NCBI RefSeq assembly: GCF_900167335.1
Contig: NZ_FUXI01000022.1
Coordinates: 1-57,383 of the forward strand
DNA length: 57,383 nucleotides
Direction: 5' to 3'
DNA from: Pilibacter termitis
Lineage (GTDB): Bacteria; Bacillota; Bacilli; Lactobacillales; Streptococcaceae
In this document: positions 7,713 to 16,027 of the stretch, piece by piece
Position numbering within the stretch: the stretch's first letter is position 1
How the letters are laid out: each line of letters opens with the position of its first letter
Translations under genes and position numbers: made by a program
Notes under the pieces: generated by a model
What the model was told of the DNA's origin: nothing
Seen by the model: the letters and a program-made list of their open reading frames with translations, nothing else
The model's database searches: none

Positions 7713-8940
7713 TTTCTTCCTCACTTTCTTTCGTATTCGCAAAAGCTCCTGCATCTTTTAATGGGAGCATATTGCCATTGATTAAATAGAGATTTCCACC
7801 CTCTTCATCAGAGATACGGTCAAGATTTTCTAACTCTCTGATGTCGTTTGCACTCATCCAGCCATTCTGTCTTCCTGTAGCATAACCATTCATACGACTT
7901 TGGTAATCTCCCCTAAGCAAACCGTCTACATTGAACTTGATAAAGTATTCTTTCTTTTCATCAGGAGTAAGCAGTGCTTTTGTCATGGCTTGTTCCCAAC
8001 GTGTCACCCAAGGGTCAAGTGTGTACTTTACAAACTCAAGGGACTGTTGTTCAATATTCGAAAAGCTCGACTTCTCCAAGTCACCAACCATGTGTGGTGG
8101 AACTCGGAAAATTCGAGCGATTTCATTGATTTGAAATTTCCGTGTTTCTAAAAACTGTGCTTGCTCAGGGGAAATGGAAATCGGTGTATACTTCATTCCC
8201 TCTTCTAAAACTGCTACCTTGGCTGCATTGGAACTTCCTCCAAAGGTTGCATTCCAAGATTCTCTGATTCTAATGGGGTCTTTCAAAGTGCCTGGATGTT
8301 CTAAAACACCACCTGGGTTTGCACCATTCGCAAAGAACTTTGAACCATATTCTTCTGTCGCAATCGCAAGTCCAATTGCATTTTTCGCCATAGCAATCGG
8401 AGAATATCCGACTAATCCGTCAAAGCCAAGTCCTAGGATATGCAAAACCTCAGTTTTGGGAAGTTTGACTTGTTTGCCATTCTCAACGGTATACAAGTAA
8501 TAAATCTCTTTTTGTTCATCACGATGTACTTGTATTCGCTCTGGTTGTAATGGATAAAGTGCCACGACTTCCCCTTTTCCGTTTCGGATAATCTGTGCAT
8601 AAGCATTTCCCCATAAAAGCAAATGAGTCATAAGCGTTTCTCTGAATACAAATGAGGTCATCTCACTATTCGGTTCATCATGAAGTAAAAAATAAAGCGG
8701 ATGTTCCAGAGCTTTCTCTTTCCCACCGCCTTTTTGGTATTGATAAAAATGTAAGGGCAAGCCTGCGACCGCTTCAGCTAAAATGCGAACACAGGAATAA
8801 ACAGCCGTCATCTGCATAGAACTTTGTTCTGTGACGACTTTCCCAGCCGTTGTTTGACCGAATAGAAATCTGGTCGGTGATGTGAGTGATTGGTTTGTTG
8901 GTTTCTCTCTTGATCGGAAGAACGATTTTAAAATACTCAT
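7612..8940 (-). CDS. Portal protein, HK97 family
   Basis: This 442-residue protein contains TAVYSCVRILAEAVAGLPLH near the N-terminus and FQINEIARIFRVPPHMVGDL with SFSNIEQQSLEFVKYTL in the C-terminal half, diagnostic for HK97-type portals. Twelve copies form the ring at one capsid vertex through which DNA is pumped. The C-terminal tail is very acidic and then basic, where the protease gene overlaps. The start at 8940 overlaps the stop of the baseplate-like gene by 4 bases. Confidence 0.92.
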   Translation of the reverse strand: MSILKSFFRSREKPTNQSLTSPTRFLFGQTTAGKVVTEQSSMQMTAVYSCVRILAEAVAGLPLHFYQYQKGGGKEKALEHPLYFLLHDEPNSEMTSFVFRETLMTHLLLWGNAYAQIIRNGKGEVVALYPLQPERIQVHRDEQKEIYYLYTVENGKQVKLPKTEVLHILGLGFDGLVGYSPIAMAKNAIGLAIATEEYGSKFFANGANPGGVLEHPGTLKDPIRIRESWNATFGGSSNAAKVAVLEEGMKYTPISISPEQAQFLETRKFQINEIARIFRVPPHMVGDLEKSSFSNIEQQSLEFVKYTLDPWVTRWEQAMTKALLTPDEKKEYFIKFNVDGLLRGDYQSRMNGYATGRQNGWMSANDIRELENLDRISDEEGGNLYLINGNMLPLKDAGAFANTKESEEENDEILEVEESEGSESRLERGSPRANSLSQWANR

Positions 8941-10220
8941 GTTCCACTCTCCAACTCTTCTATTCTTGTTTGTAATTGTGCGATTGTTGTGGTTAAATCA
9001 TTTAATCGATTGTCTACATAAAACTTTGGCACCAATTGATGACTTTTCGTGAGATTCGTCTCTTCCAAAGTTGCCGTTATTTCTGGTATCTCCATAAACG
9101 TTTTGATTCCTGCAATTTCTTGATTCTTATACGTCAACAAACCTGAAAATTCTTTTGTTGCCTCTGGAAGTTTCAAAAAAAGACATCTTGGAAAGTAACC
9201 CCCACTATACGTTCGTGCTATGTCGCCTGCACTATTGATTCGAGGAATGACAAGGACAACTTCGTCCGTTCGATATAAATCTGTCCCTGTTTTGTTGTTG
9301 CAGTAAATATAAGCTCTCTCTGTTTGGCTTGTGACATAATTTCTTGTCGCATTATACACAGGTTCTTTCTCAGATTCCGAGCCTGTGTTCTTACTTCCTA
9401 GAAAGGTTGTCCCAGAATTATTCAAAGTCGCCATGCCTGATGTCCACCCTTTTCCAGTAGGTGCTTTCTGGTACTCATTGAAATCAGGTAGTGGTGGCAC
9501 CTCCTCTTTCCTCAGCATATTTTGTTCCAAGTCCAAAATGAAATCTGCGACTGCTTTGAAGTTGTTCAATTCTTCTGGTGCGTTCGCTACCAATTGGGCA
9601 AATACAGTATCCAACATCTCTCTTGTCGCAAAGCTTGAGAAATCCATGTTTTCTAAAGCAGTCGTTACTGCCAACAACTGTTCTATGTCCTGTTTGATTG
9701 CTTGAACATCCCCCTCTTTTTCTATCAATCGAGCGGAGAATGTAAACAGTTCTGTTTCGAGATAATCTTTTAACGCCACAAATTCTTTGCCAAATTGCCC
9801 ATATAGAACTTCTTCTAGTTTTGGCAACGTGTCATCTCCTAATGACTTCGCCATTTTGAAAACAAATTGCCCTACGTCCACTTGCCCATGGGCATCTTGT
9901 AAAATCGGACTCACGGAAATTTTCCCAACATACCCGCTCCACTCAGGAGGGAGTTCAACAGTTAAATACTCTTTTTCATTGATTGTTTCCACATTCAAGT
10001 CCAAAACCGTCATAGGAATCTCACCCACTTGAAACACAAAGATAACTTTTTTATCCGTTAGCGTGGTGTAGTCCATTTCCTCTCCGTTGTTCGTTAAATC
10101 GAATACCAACTTTGGCGAATGAATGTCCTTTGAGAAAAAAACAGCATTCAATTCTTTGACTCGTTTTTGTTGAGAAGAAATATCCGCCTCAATCAATGTG
10201 TCTTTATTTACATTCGTCAT
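8937..10220 (-). CDS. BppU-like baseplate upper / host-recognition protein, displaced position
   Basis: This 427-residue protein starts with a region (about 1-130) resembling the N-terminal domain of BppU-type baseplate proteins: SSQQKRVKELNAVFFSKDIH, then VFDLTNNGEEMDYTTL and YVGKISVSPILQ. The middle is helical and coiled. The C-terminal half is rich in Asn, Thr and Gly and ends in a short coiled coil (IAQLQTRIEELES). BppU normally lies in the tail-tip region and links receptor-binding proteins to the tail. Here it sits between large terminase and portal, an unusual place. Both flanks are tight (16 bases, 4-base overlap), so it is probably co-transcribed. Confidence 0.65.
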   Translation of the reverse strand: MTNVNKDTLIEADISSQQKRVKELNAVFFSKDIHSPKLVFDLTNNGEEMDYTTLTDKKVIFVFQVGEIPMTVLDLNVETINEKEYLTVELPPEWSGYVGKISVSPILQDAHGQVDVGQFVFKMAKSLGDDTLPKLEEVLYGQFGKEFVALKDYLETELFTFSARLIEKEGDVQAIKQDIEQLLAVTTALENMDFSSFATREMLDTVFAQLVANAPEELNNFKAVADFILDLEQNMLRKEEVPPLPDFNEYQKAPTGKGWTSGMATLNNSGTTFLGSKNTGSESEKEPVYNATRNYVTSQTERAYIYCNNKTGTDLYRTDEVVLVIPRINSAGDIARTYSGGYFPRCLFLKLPEATKEFSGLLTYKNQEIAGIKTFMEIPEITATLEETNLTKSHQLVPKFYVDNRLNDLTTTIAQLQTRIEELESGT

Positions 10221-10235
10221 TCTTTCACTCCTCTC

Positions 10236-11843
10236 TTAAAAACTCAACAAGCCTCTATCATCATACACACTCGCACCCGTATCATTCCCACAGCGGATAG
10301 CACGGTCGAGTGCCATAATGGTCGCAATTGCCCCATCAATCTTCTCGGTTGATTTTTCTTTATCGGCTTTGATGTTTCCTGCAGGATCCGTTCGGATGAA
10401 AATATTATCCATGTTCCAACGAAGAACTGGATGAGCCCCATGAGCAATTTTCTGCTCAAGGGTTAATTTCATCAACTCTTTTGTTGGCGGACTCATGTCC
10501 TTGAACCCTTGTCCGAATGGCACGACAGTAAATCCCATACCTTCGAGGTTCTGCACCATTTGAACAGCACCCCAACGGTCAAAGGCAATTTCTCTGATGT
10601 TGTACTTTTTCCCTAGTTCCTCGATAAAGGTTTCAATGAATCCGTAGTGGACGACATTCCCCTCGGTGGTTTTCAGCCAACCTTGTTTTTCCCACAAATC
10701 GTAGGGAACGTGGTCACGTTTCACCCTTAAGTCAAGCGTGTCCTCTGGTATCCAGAAATAAGGTAGGACGACAAACTTATCGTCCTCATCAAGTGGTGGA
10801 AAGACCAAAACAAAAGACGTAATGTCGGTTGTGCTTGAAAGGTCAAGACCACCATAACAGACTCGACCTTTAAGAGATTTCTCGTCCACTTTGAACCCAC
10901 ACACGTCCCACTTATCCATGGGCATCCACCGAATAGCTTGTTTGACCCATTGGTTCAAGCGAAGCTGTCGGAATGAATTTTCCTCCGCAGGATTTTGTTT
11001 TGCGGACTCACAAGCTGTTTTGACCTTATCAATTCCAACGGTAATCCCAAGGGAGGGATTGGCTTTCTTCCAAACTTTCGGATCCGTCCAATCGTCCGAC
11101 TCATTTGCCCCATAGATTACAGGATAAAAAGTCGGGTCATGCTTACGACCGTCAATAATATCAAGTGCTTTTTGATGTGTTTCATAACAAATAGAATTGG
11201 TATCTGTCCCCGCAGTTGTAATCAAGAAATACAGTGGTTGAGTTCTCGCGTCACCTGAACCTTTTGTCATCACATCAAATAATTTTCGGTTAGGCTGAGT
11301 ATGTAACTCATCAAAGACAACTCCGTGAATATTAAACCCGTGCTTACTGTATGCCTCAGCTGACAAGACCTGATAAAAGCTATTGGTTGGTTTAAATACA
11401 ATTCGTTTCTGTGAGGCAAGGATTTTTACTCGCTTATTGAGTGCTGGACACATTCGCACCATGTCAGATGCCACTTCAAATACGATCGAGGCTTGTTGCC
11501 TGTCAGCTGCACAGCCATAAACCTCAGCACGTTCTTCTCCATCACCACAAGTCAAAAGTAAAGCAACCGCAGCCGCAAGTTCTGATTTGCCCATTTTCTT
11601 TGGGATTTCAATGTAAGCCGTATTGAACTGCCGATAACCATTGGATTTCACTATGCCAAATAAATCTCGAATGATTTGTTCTTGCCAATCAAGAAGTTCA
11701 AATGGTTTGCCAGCCCACGTGCCTTTGGTATGGCTCAGACATTCGATAAAGTTCACGGCATAATCTGCCAAATCTTTATTGTACTTTGACGTCTTAGCTT
11801 TGAACTTAATCGGTTTATATTTCTTCAAAGGCAACCGCACCAC
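10236..11843 (-). CDS. Terminase large subunit (TerL)
   Basis: This 535-residue protein has the ATPase Walker A-like PKKMGKSE (residues 81-88), Walker B GVVFDE (about 174-179), and a C-terminal nuclease domain starting near YGGLDLSSTTD. It cuts concatemeric DNA and drives it through the portal. FELLDWQEQIIRDLFG near the N-terminus is typical of the HK97-like Terminase_1 family. It starts 18 bases after a terminator-like hairpin (11861-11882). Confidence 0.95.
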   Translation of the reverse strand: MVRLPLKKYKPIKFKAKTSKYNKDLADYAVNFIECLSHTKGTWAGKPFELLDWQEQIIRDLFGIVKSNGYRQFNTAYIEIPKKMGKSELAAAVALLLTCGDGEERAEVYGCAADRQQASIVFEVASDMVRMCPALNKRVKILASQKRIVFKPTNSFYQVLSAEAYSKHGFNIHGVVFDELHTQPNRKLFDVMTKGSGDARTQPLYFLITTAGTDTNSICYETHQKALDIIDGRKHDPTFYPVIYGANESDDWTDPKVWKKANPSLGITVGIDKVKTACESAKQNPAEENSFRQLRLNQWVKQAIRWMPMDKWDVCGFKVDEKSLKGRVCYGGLDLSSTTDITSFVLVFPPLDEDDKFVVLPYFWIPEDTLDLRVKRDHVPYDLWEKQGWLKTTEGNVVHYGFIETFIEELGKKYNIREIAFDRWGAVQMVQNLEGMGFTVVPFGQGFKDMSPPTKELMKLTLEQKIAHGAHPVLRWNMDNIFIRTDPAGNIKADKEKSTEKIDGAIATIMALDRAIRCGNDTGASVYDDRGLLSF

Positions 11844-11860
11844 TCCTTTCTCTCTGTACT

Positions 11861-11882
11861 AAAAAAGACCGCCTAAGCAGTC
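11861..11882 (-). terminator. Terminator-like hairpin just before TerL
   Basis: The minus strand has GACTGC, a TTAG loop and GCGGTC (one G-T pair), followed by six T. It lies between the DUF5049 gene and the TerL start inside what should be one late operon. It may reduce read-through into TerL, or be relieved by antitermination. Confidence 0.5.
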
Positions 11883-11893
11883 ATTCAAAACGT

Positions 11894-12070
11894 TTATTCC
11901 TCACCTGTCATGATAAAGCGAATATATTCTTTCTTGTGTTCCTCGATAAAAATCACGAGGTCAAAGAAGTTTTGTTCGTGGGCTAATCGTTGTACCGCTA
12001 AGGTATCTAGCATATTTGTTAATCCTAAATCTCGAATCGCTAGAATTTGTTCCTTAATTCTTGGAGTCAT
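11894..12070 (-). CDS. DUF5049-like small phage protein
   Basis: The product is 58 residues from the ATG at 12070. It begins MTPRIKEQILAIRDLGLTNM and continues with VQRLAHEQNFFDLVIFIEEH and YIRFIMTGEE, the pattern of DUF5049 proteins commonly found beside terminase genes. Function is not known. It overlaps the preceding DUF6900-like gene by 17 bases. Confidence 0.7.
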   Translation of the reverse strand: MTPRIKEQILAIRDLGLTNMLDTLAVQRLAHEQNFFDLVIFIEEHKKEYIRFIMTGEE

Positions 12071-12248
12071 TTTGCCCGTCCTTTCTGCCTTGTTCGTAAG
12101 CAGCGATTAATGCTTCCTCAAGACTCCACACAGCAATGTCAAGGAAGTCCTCACGATCACTGTTGTGTGCTTTCAAGTCGCCACGTTCAGACAAACCATA
12201 GATGTGTTTCTTGGCAATATTGTAAATCTTGCGTTTGCTCACTGTCAT
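12054..12248 (-). CDS. DUF6900-like small phage protein
   Basis: This 64-residue protein has the core SDREDFLDIAVWSLEEALIAAYEQG, like the DUF6900 family seen near phage methylase and terminase genes. It is highly charged and helical. Function is unknown. It starts two bases after the DUF4314 gene stop and overlaps the next gene. Confidence 0.6.
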   Translation of the reverse strand: MTVSKRKIYNIAKKHIYGLSERGDLKAHNSDREDFLDIAVWSLEEALIAAYEQGRKDGQNDSKN

Positions 12249-12250
12249 TG

Positions 12251-12640
12251 TCAGAACTCCTTTCTCACTCGAATCCTATCCCAGTTATTTTCGCTTGGGT
12301 AAAAGTCCACCCAGACCAAGTCATGGTTCAAGACCATGTCCGAAATGTACTGCCAGGCATCATTGTAGGTTTCAAACTTTTCAACGTTCCCATTTTGGAA
12401 AACCAATTTAAAAGTTTTCTTAGGCTTGATGATTCGTACCATGTCCTCTCCGTACAACACGTTCAGACTTGATCCGTTATCCCATTGAACAAGTAGCGAA
12501 CCAATGTCGTCTATGCCTATCACTGTGCCTTGTGTGCCCTTTGGTGGGGCGTAAGGGTCGCTCATGGAAATGAGTTCCACCCTTGTGCCTTCTGGGTAAT
12601 TTTCTTTCAAGCGTTCAATTGTTTCACGATTGGGTATCAT
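12251..12640 (-). CDS. DUF4314-like protein
   Basis: The product has 129 residues from the ATG at 12640, chosen because AAAGGAGGACATCAAA precedes it; a longer reading frame upstream lacks such a site. The N-terminal half has NYPEGTRVELISMSDPYAPP followed by GTQGTVIGIDDIGSLLVQWD, the small SH3-like beta barrel of DUF4314. The C-terminal part (about 75-129) has a basic and aromatic stretch (WVDFYPSENNWDRIRVRKEF). Function is unknown; the family is common beside phage DNA methylases. Confidence 0.7.
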   Translation of the reverse strand: MIPNRETIERLKENYPEGTRVELISMSDPYAPPKGTQGTVIGIDDIGSLLVQWDNGSSLNVLYGEDMVRIIKPKKTFKLVFQNGNVEKFETYNDAWQYISDMVLNHDLVWVDFYPSENNWDRIRVRKEF

Positions 12641-12727
12641 TTTGATGTCCTCCTTTGCTTCTTTGTTCATTACATATATCACTCTAAAGGACTTTTATAT
12701 CAAGTGATTAGCCAATTTTTAATGGTT

Positions 12728-13978
12728 TTAGTTGATACAATCTTCGCTCGAAAACACATCTTCATACTTTAACGTTTGACCATCACGGATAACTCGAACA
12801 GATTCGGCTGAGCCAACTTGCTCAATGTAGCGATTCACAATCACGTCCACAAACTTCTCATCAAGTTCAATCGTGTGGCAAATACGATTCGTCTGCTCAC
12901 AGGCAATCAAGGTCGAACCACTGCCTCCGAATGGATCAAGCACGATACAGTTGCTCATACTTGAATTGGTGATCGGGTACGCAAGCAACGAAATAGGTTT
13001 CATTGTTGGGTGATCGCCATTTTTCTTAGGCTTATCAAACTCCCAAATGGTTGATTCTTTTCGACCTGTGTACCACTGGTGCTTGCCTTTCTTCTTCCAG
13101 CCATAGAGGACTGGTTCATGTTGCCACTGATAAGGTGAGCGACCAAGGACGAGACTTTGTTTTTTCCAAATACAAGTACCTGAAAGATAGAATCCTGCAC
13201 CCACAAATGCTTTACGGAAATTCAATCCCTCAGTATCCGCATGGAATACATAGATGCTGGCATCATCTGACATGGCTTTCTCCATACAAGAAAAAGCATT
13301 AAATAGAAAACTATAAAATGCCTCATTGTTCATGTTATCACTTTTTATTTTACCAACAGATCCTTCGTAATTTACATTATACGGAGGGTCTGTCACGGTA
13401 AGATTGGCAAGTTTTCCGTCCATCAGAACGTCATAGGTTTCTTGTTTGGTGCTATCCCCACAGACCAAACGGTGATTACCTAATAACCACAAATCTCCCG
13501 TTTTCGAGAATGTGGGTTTATTGAGTTCTGTATCCACATCAAAATCATCTTCTTGAACTTCTGCATCACCGTTTAATAACTGGTCAAGTTCCGCTGTATC
13601 AAATCCAAGCAAGTCTAAATCGAAGTTAGCACCTTGTAAGTCAGATAACTCGATTGAGAGCATTTCATCGTCCCACCCTGCGTTCATGGCGAGTTTGTTA
13701 TCAGCAATGGTATACGCTCGTTTCTGTGCTTCCGTTAGATGCTCCACAAAGATACATGGAACTTCAACGATTCCTTCTTCCTTTGCCGCAGCAATTCTGC
13801 CATGTCCAGCAATTACATTGAAATCTTTATCAATCAAGCAGGGATTGATAAAGCCAAATTCACGTAACGAAGAACGCAGTTGAAGGATTTGCTCTTTGCT
13901 ATGAGTTCGAGAATTCCTCGCATAAGGAATCAGTTTTTCAATAGCTACTTTTTCAAAACGTTCAATTGTCGTTGGCAT
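12728..13978 (-). CDS. ParB-like domain fused to beta-class DNA methyltransferase
   Basis: The product has 416 residues from the ATG at 13978, whose first base is shared with the upstream TGA. Residues ~8-110 form a ParB/Srx-like domain (KLIPYARNSRTHSKEQ, FNVIAGHGRIAAAKEEG). The methyltransferase domain follows, with DPPY at 197-200 and the SAM motif DPFGGSGST near residue 355. DPPY before the SAM motif marks the beta class (adenine-N6 or cytosine-N4). Phage copies usually protect DNA from host restriction. It lies directly downstream of a SAM synthetase homologue, suggesting coupled supply of methyl donor. Confidence 0.9.
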   Translation of the reverse strand: MPTTIERFEKVAIEKLIPYARNSRTHSKEQILQLRSSLREFGFINPCLIDKDFNVIAGHGRIAAAKEEGIVEVPCIFVEHLTEAQKRAYTIADNKLAMNAGWDDEMLSIELSDLQGANFDLDLLGFDTAELDQLLNGDAEVQEDDFDVDTELNKPTFSKTGDLWLLGNHRLVCGDSTKQETYDVLMDGKLANLTVTDPPYNVNYEGSVGKIKSDNMNNEAFYSFLFNAFSCMEKAMSDDASIYVFHADTEGLNFRKAFVGAGFYLSGTCIWKKQSLVLGRSPYQWQHEPVLYGWKKKGKHQWYTGRKESTIWEFDKPKKNGDHPTMKPISLLAYPITNSSMSNCIVLDPFGGSGSTLIACEQTNRICHTIELDEKFVDVIVNRYIEQVGSAESVRVIRDGQTLKYEDVFSSEDCIN

Positions 13979-14760
13979 CAGAACAACCCCCATTCAGCTA
14001 ATTTTTCAAAACCGCCAAGTTGATTCACGTAATCACGAGCAATCTCTACAATTTCCGAGTAAGGTTTGCCGTCAATCTCTAAATCGCCAATGGCACAAGA
14101 CAACTCGACAGTTTCTCTTGTTTTTTGAGCTTTTAGAAACGCATAGATGTTGACTGCTACATCAGCTTTCGATAAATCTTTGCCGTGCAAACCACCACCT
14201 GTAATGGAGTCTGCCATATCTGAACCAAGTTTTCGATTGGTTGCACCCGTATCAACCTCTGTGCCACCTGTCCAATCTCCTAGCGGATTGATTTGAGCAG
14301 TAGGATAGAATTTTTTCAAGTCATTTGTTTTCGCATGACTTTGACAAATAATCAATTTCTCTCCATTAAGAATGTACTTCCCGTCAAATGGATAGATTTT
14401 GTAAAGTTCTCGTGCAATTCTTGACAGTTCCTTTTGTTCATCTGTGAGTGGTATTCCTTTAAAAATGCCATTATCTCCACAGCGAAATTGTCTTGCTTGA
14501 TTGTGAGCGAGTTCTTTATCTTGTGGCACGATAACAATATCTTTTTTTATTTCCCCTGCAATTCGATTGATTGCATTTTTGATGTCATTGCAATTTAAAA
14601 CAGCTGAAGTTTCAATAATCACATGACACTTGCCATGCCCGATTAAAACCTCAACTGCTATTTTGGGATTCTTTTCTTCTTGGTAAGCCAAGTCCACGAT
14701 TGCTCCAGCAATGCGGTCAGCTTGCTTGTCTGGGTGCATCGGATTAACCTTCTCTATCAT
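13978..14760 (-). CDS. Phage S-adenosylmethionine synthetase homologue
   Basis: At 260 residues this is shorter than cellular MetK (about 380-400). Motifs are recognisable: HPDKQADRIAGAIVDLAY (residues 9-26, the methionine/ATP-binding start), CGDNGIFKG (like GDQG in MetK), DTGATNRKLGSDM and GGGLHGKDLSKADVAVNIYA (like GGGAFSGKDPTKVD). It would make SAM from ATP and methionine. The adjoining DNA methylase is a likely user. The shorter length means a domain is reduced, so activity needs testing. The gene starts 5 bases after the terminase stop. Confidence 0.85.
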   Translation of the reverse strand: MIEKVNPMHPDKQADRIAGAIVDLAYQEEKNPKIAVEVLIGHGKCHVIIETSAVLNCNDIKNAINRIAGEIKKDIVIVPQDKELAHNQARQFRCGDNGIFKGIPLTDEQKELSRIARELYKIYPFDGKYILNGEKLIICQSHAKTNDLKKFYPTAQINPLGDWTGGTEVDTGATNRKLGSDMADSITGGGLHGKDLSKADVAVNIYAFLKAQKTRETVELSCAIGDLEIDGKPYSEIVEIARDYVNQLGGFEKLAEWGLF

Positions 14761-14765
14761 AATTT

Positions 14766-15344
14766 CTAATTTCCTTTCCTCGAACGGAGCAACCGCTCCA
14801 TTGCATCATCATTTGGACTGCCTTCAAAATCTGTCGTGCAGTTTTGTTTCACAATATCGAAAATCTCATACCAGAGAAGATTCGCTTGCTTTTGAAAATT
14901 TTGGCTCATGGTCACAAACGGACTCGTCACGACTCCTCCTGTTGTCGGGTGTTTCCCGAGCAGACCATATTGACTGACGGCTTGTTCACACTGAATGTAC
15001 CGAGCAAAGGCTTGAGCATAACTTTCAAGAACCCGAGGACTGACAAGTTTCTCGCAACCTCGTTCTTTGAGCCATAGCCAAGTCTCACGAAACAGTTCAT
15101 CCGCTCCCAAGGTTGTTCCGTCCTTTGGTTTGGCAGAAAGGTATTCACTTGGGTCAGGCATATCCATTCCCTCAAGGTCAGTCCCTTCACCAATATCCCC
15201 ACCGACCAATAAAGTCTCAGGTTCAAATTCATGGATTTCGATTCGTTTGCCAGATTTCCCAGTTGCTAATTTATCTGCTAGAGGCATTGCTTTAGAACCT
15301 GCCTTCGCACGTCTACCGCCTCTGTTTGTACCATCTCTTGCGAT
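14766..15344 (-). CDS. Terminase small subunit, P27 family; start codon appears to be AUC
   Basis: Family members typically begin M-A-R-x-G-T-N-R-G-G-R-R. Here ARDGTNRGGRRAKAG follows an ATC codon (15344-15342), and AAGGAGG (15359-15353) lies 8 bases before it; an ATA codon lies one codon earlier. The only ATG in frame upstream (15428) has no ribosome site at a proper distance and would add 28 family-foreign residues. So initiation is probably at AUC (or AUA), or the gene carries a start-codon mutation. The protein (192 residues) binds the packaging site and positions TerL. The C-terminal PNDDAMERLLRSRK is normal. Confidence 0.8.
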   Translation of the reverse strand: MARDGTNRGGRRAKAGSKAMPLADKLATGKSGKRIEIHEFEPETLLVGGDIGEGTDLEGMDMPDPSEYLSAKPKDGTTLGADELFRETWLWLKERGCEKLVSPRVLESYAQAFARYIQCEQAVSQYGLLGKHPTTGGVVTSPFVTMSQNFQKQANLLWYEIFDIVKQNCTTDFEGSPNDDAMERLLRSRKGN

Positions 15345-15474
15345 TATTCTCGCCTCCTTTTTTCCGAGGGGGTTAATAGGGTGTTTGAATTGAACTTTTT
15401 GTGCGTGAAAGCCTAGCGCGCTGTTCATTTCGAGTGAGCCTAGAGATAATGACCGCCCCTCCCCTTGTTATTTT

Positions 15475-15840
15475 TTACATGATTGTTTTATCTTTTGTGT
15501 TCATTCGTGTCATGTGGATTCGTGAATGGCAGGACTTACACACACTCATCAAATTTGAAAAGTCATGCGTGCCACCTTCACTTAGTTCTTTGATGTGATG
15601 GACAATCTCGGTTGGTGTGTTCCGCCCTTCTGCCTGACACATCTCACACAAAGGATGAGCCGCCACGTATCTTGCCCTTATTTTTTTCCAAGCTCTGCCG
15701 TAACGTTTGTTGGTCTCCGGATCACGTTCATACTTCTCGTAACGTTTCCTTGCAAGTGTTCTATGCTCTTCGCAATAGGTATCATGCGTAAGGCGCGGAC
15801 AACCAGAGTACTTACAGGGTTTAGCTGGTGAACGGGGCAT
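15475..15840 (-). CDS. Phage HNH endonuclease
   Basis: The product has 121 residues from the ATG at 15840. The HNH core has CEMCQ, then EIVHHIKELSEGGTHDFSNL and CKSCHSRIH, giving two CxxC zinc pairs and the His-Asn-His catalytic set. N-terminal CKYSGCP and YCEEH add another metal site. HNH proteins of this type lie next to terminase genes in HK97-like phages and assist DNA packaging cleavage. It is the first gene of the late operon, after the promoter at 15968-16010. Confidence 0.88.
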   Translation of the reverse strand: MPRSPAKPCKYSGCPRLTHDTYCEEHRTLARKRYEKYERDPETNKRYGRAWKKIRARYVAAHPLCEMCQAEGRNTPTEIVHHIKELSEGGTHDFSNLMSVCKSCHSRIHMTRMNTKDKTIM

Positions 15841-15870
15841 AGCTCTCACTTCCTTTCTGTGCAAAGCAAA

Positions 15871-15898
15871 AGCCCTCAAGGATTGCTCCTCAAAGGCT
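15871..15898 (-). other. Leader hairpin with GCAA loop before the late operon
   Basis: On the minus strand AGCCTTTGAGGA and TCCTTGAGGGCT pair over 12 bases (several G-U pairs) around GCAA. Weak T-rich sequence (TTTTGCTTT) follows. It lies between the late promoter and the HNH gene and may be a weak terminator or a leader structure. Confidence 0.4.
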
Positions 15899-15967
15899 TA
15901 TGTTTTTATTCGGATACTTCGATTGCTGATATTGCGTGAGTATCTTTTTTCATTTTTTGCTATCTTA

Positions 15968-16010
15968 ATAATACCATACTTTTTTAGTCTTATTTCGTCT
16001 CATTTAGTCG
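15968..16010 (-). promoter_or_regulatory. Phage late promoter with three 10-bp direct repeats
   Basis: On the minus strand an extended -10 (TGGTATTAT, 15968-15976) is preceded by three head-to-tail 10-base units at 16010-16001, 16000-15991 and 15990-15981, each with the core GAC(T/G)AAA. Units one helical turn apart over the -35 region suggest an activator binding site. The DUF1492 regulator, encoded immediately upstream, is the obvious candidate. No -35 hexamer is seen, consistent with activator dependence. Confidence 0.55.
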
Positions 16011-16027
16011 CAAACCGTGTCATCTTT

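Noticed and set aside
15429-15474. Extra gene between HNH and small terminase
   Set aside because: Only 46 bases with an isolated AAGGGGAGGGG; no start and frame follow it.
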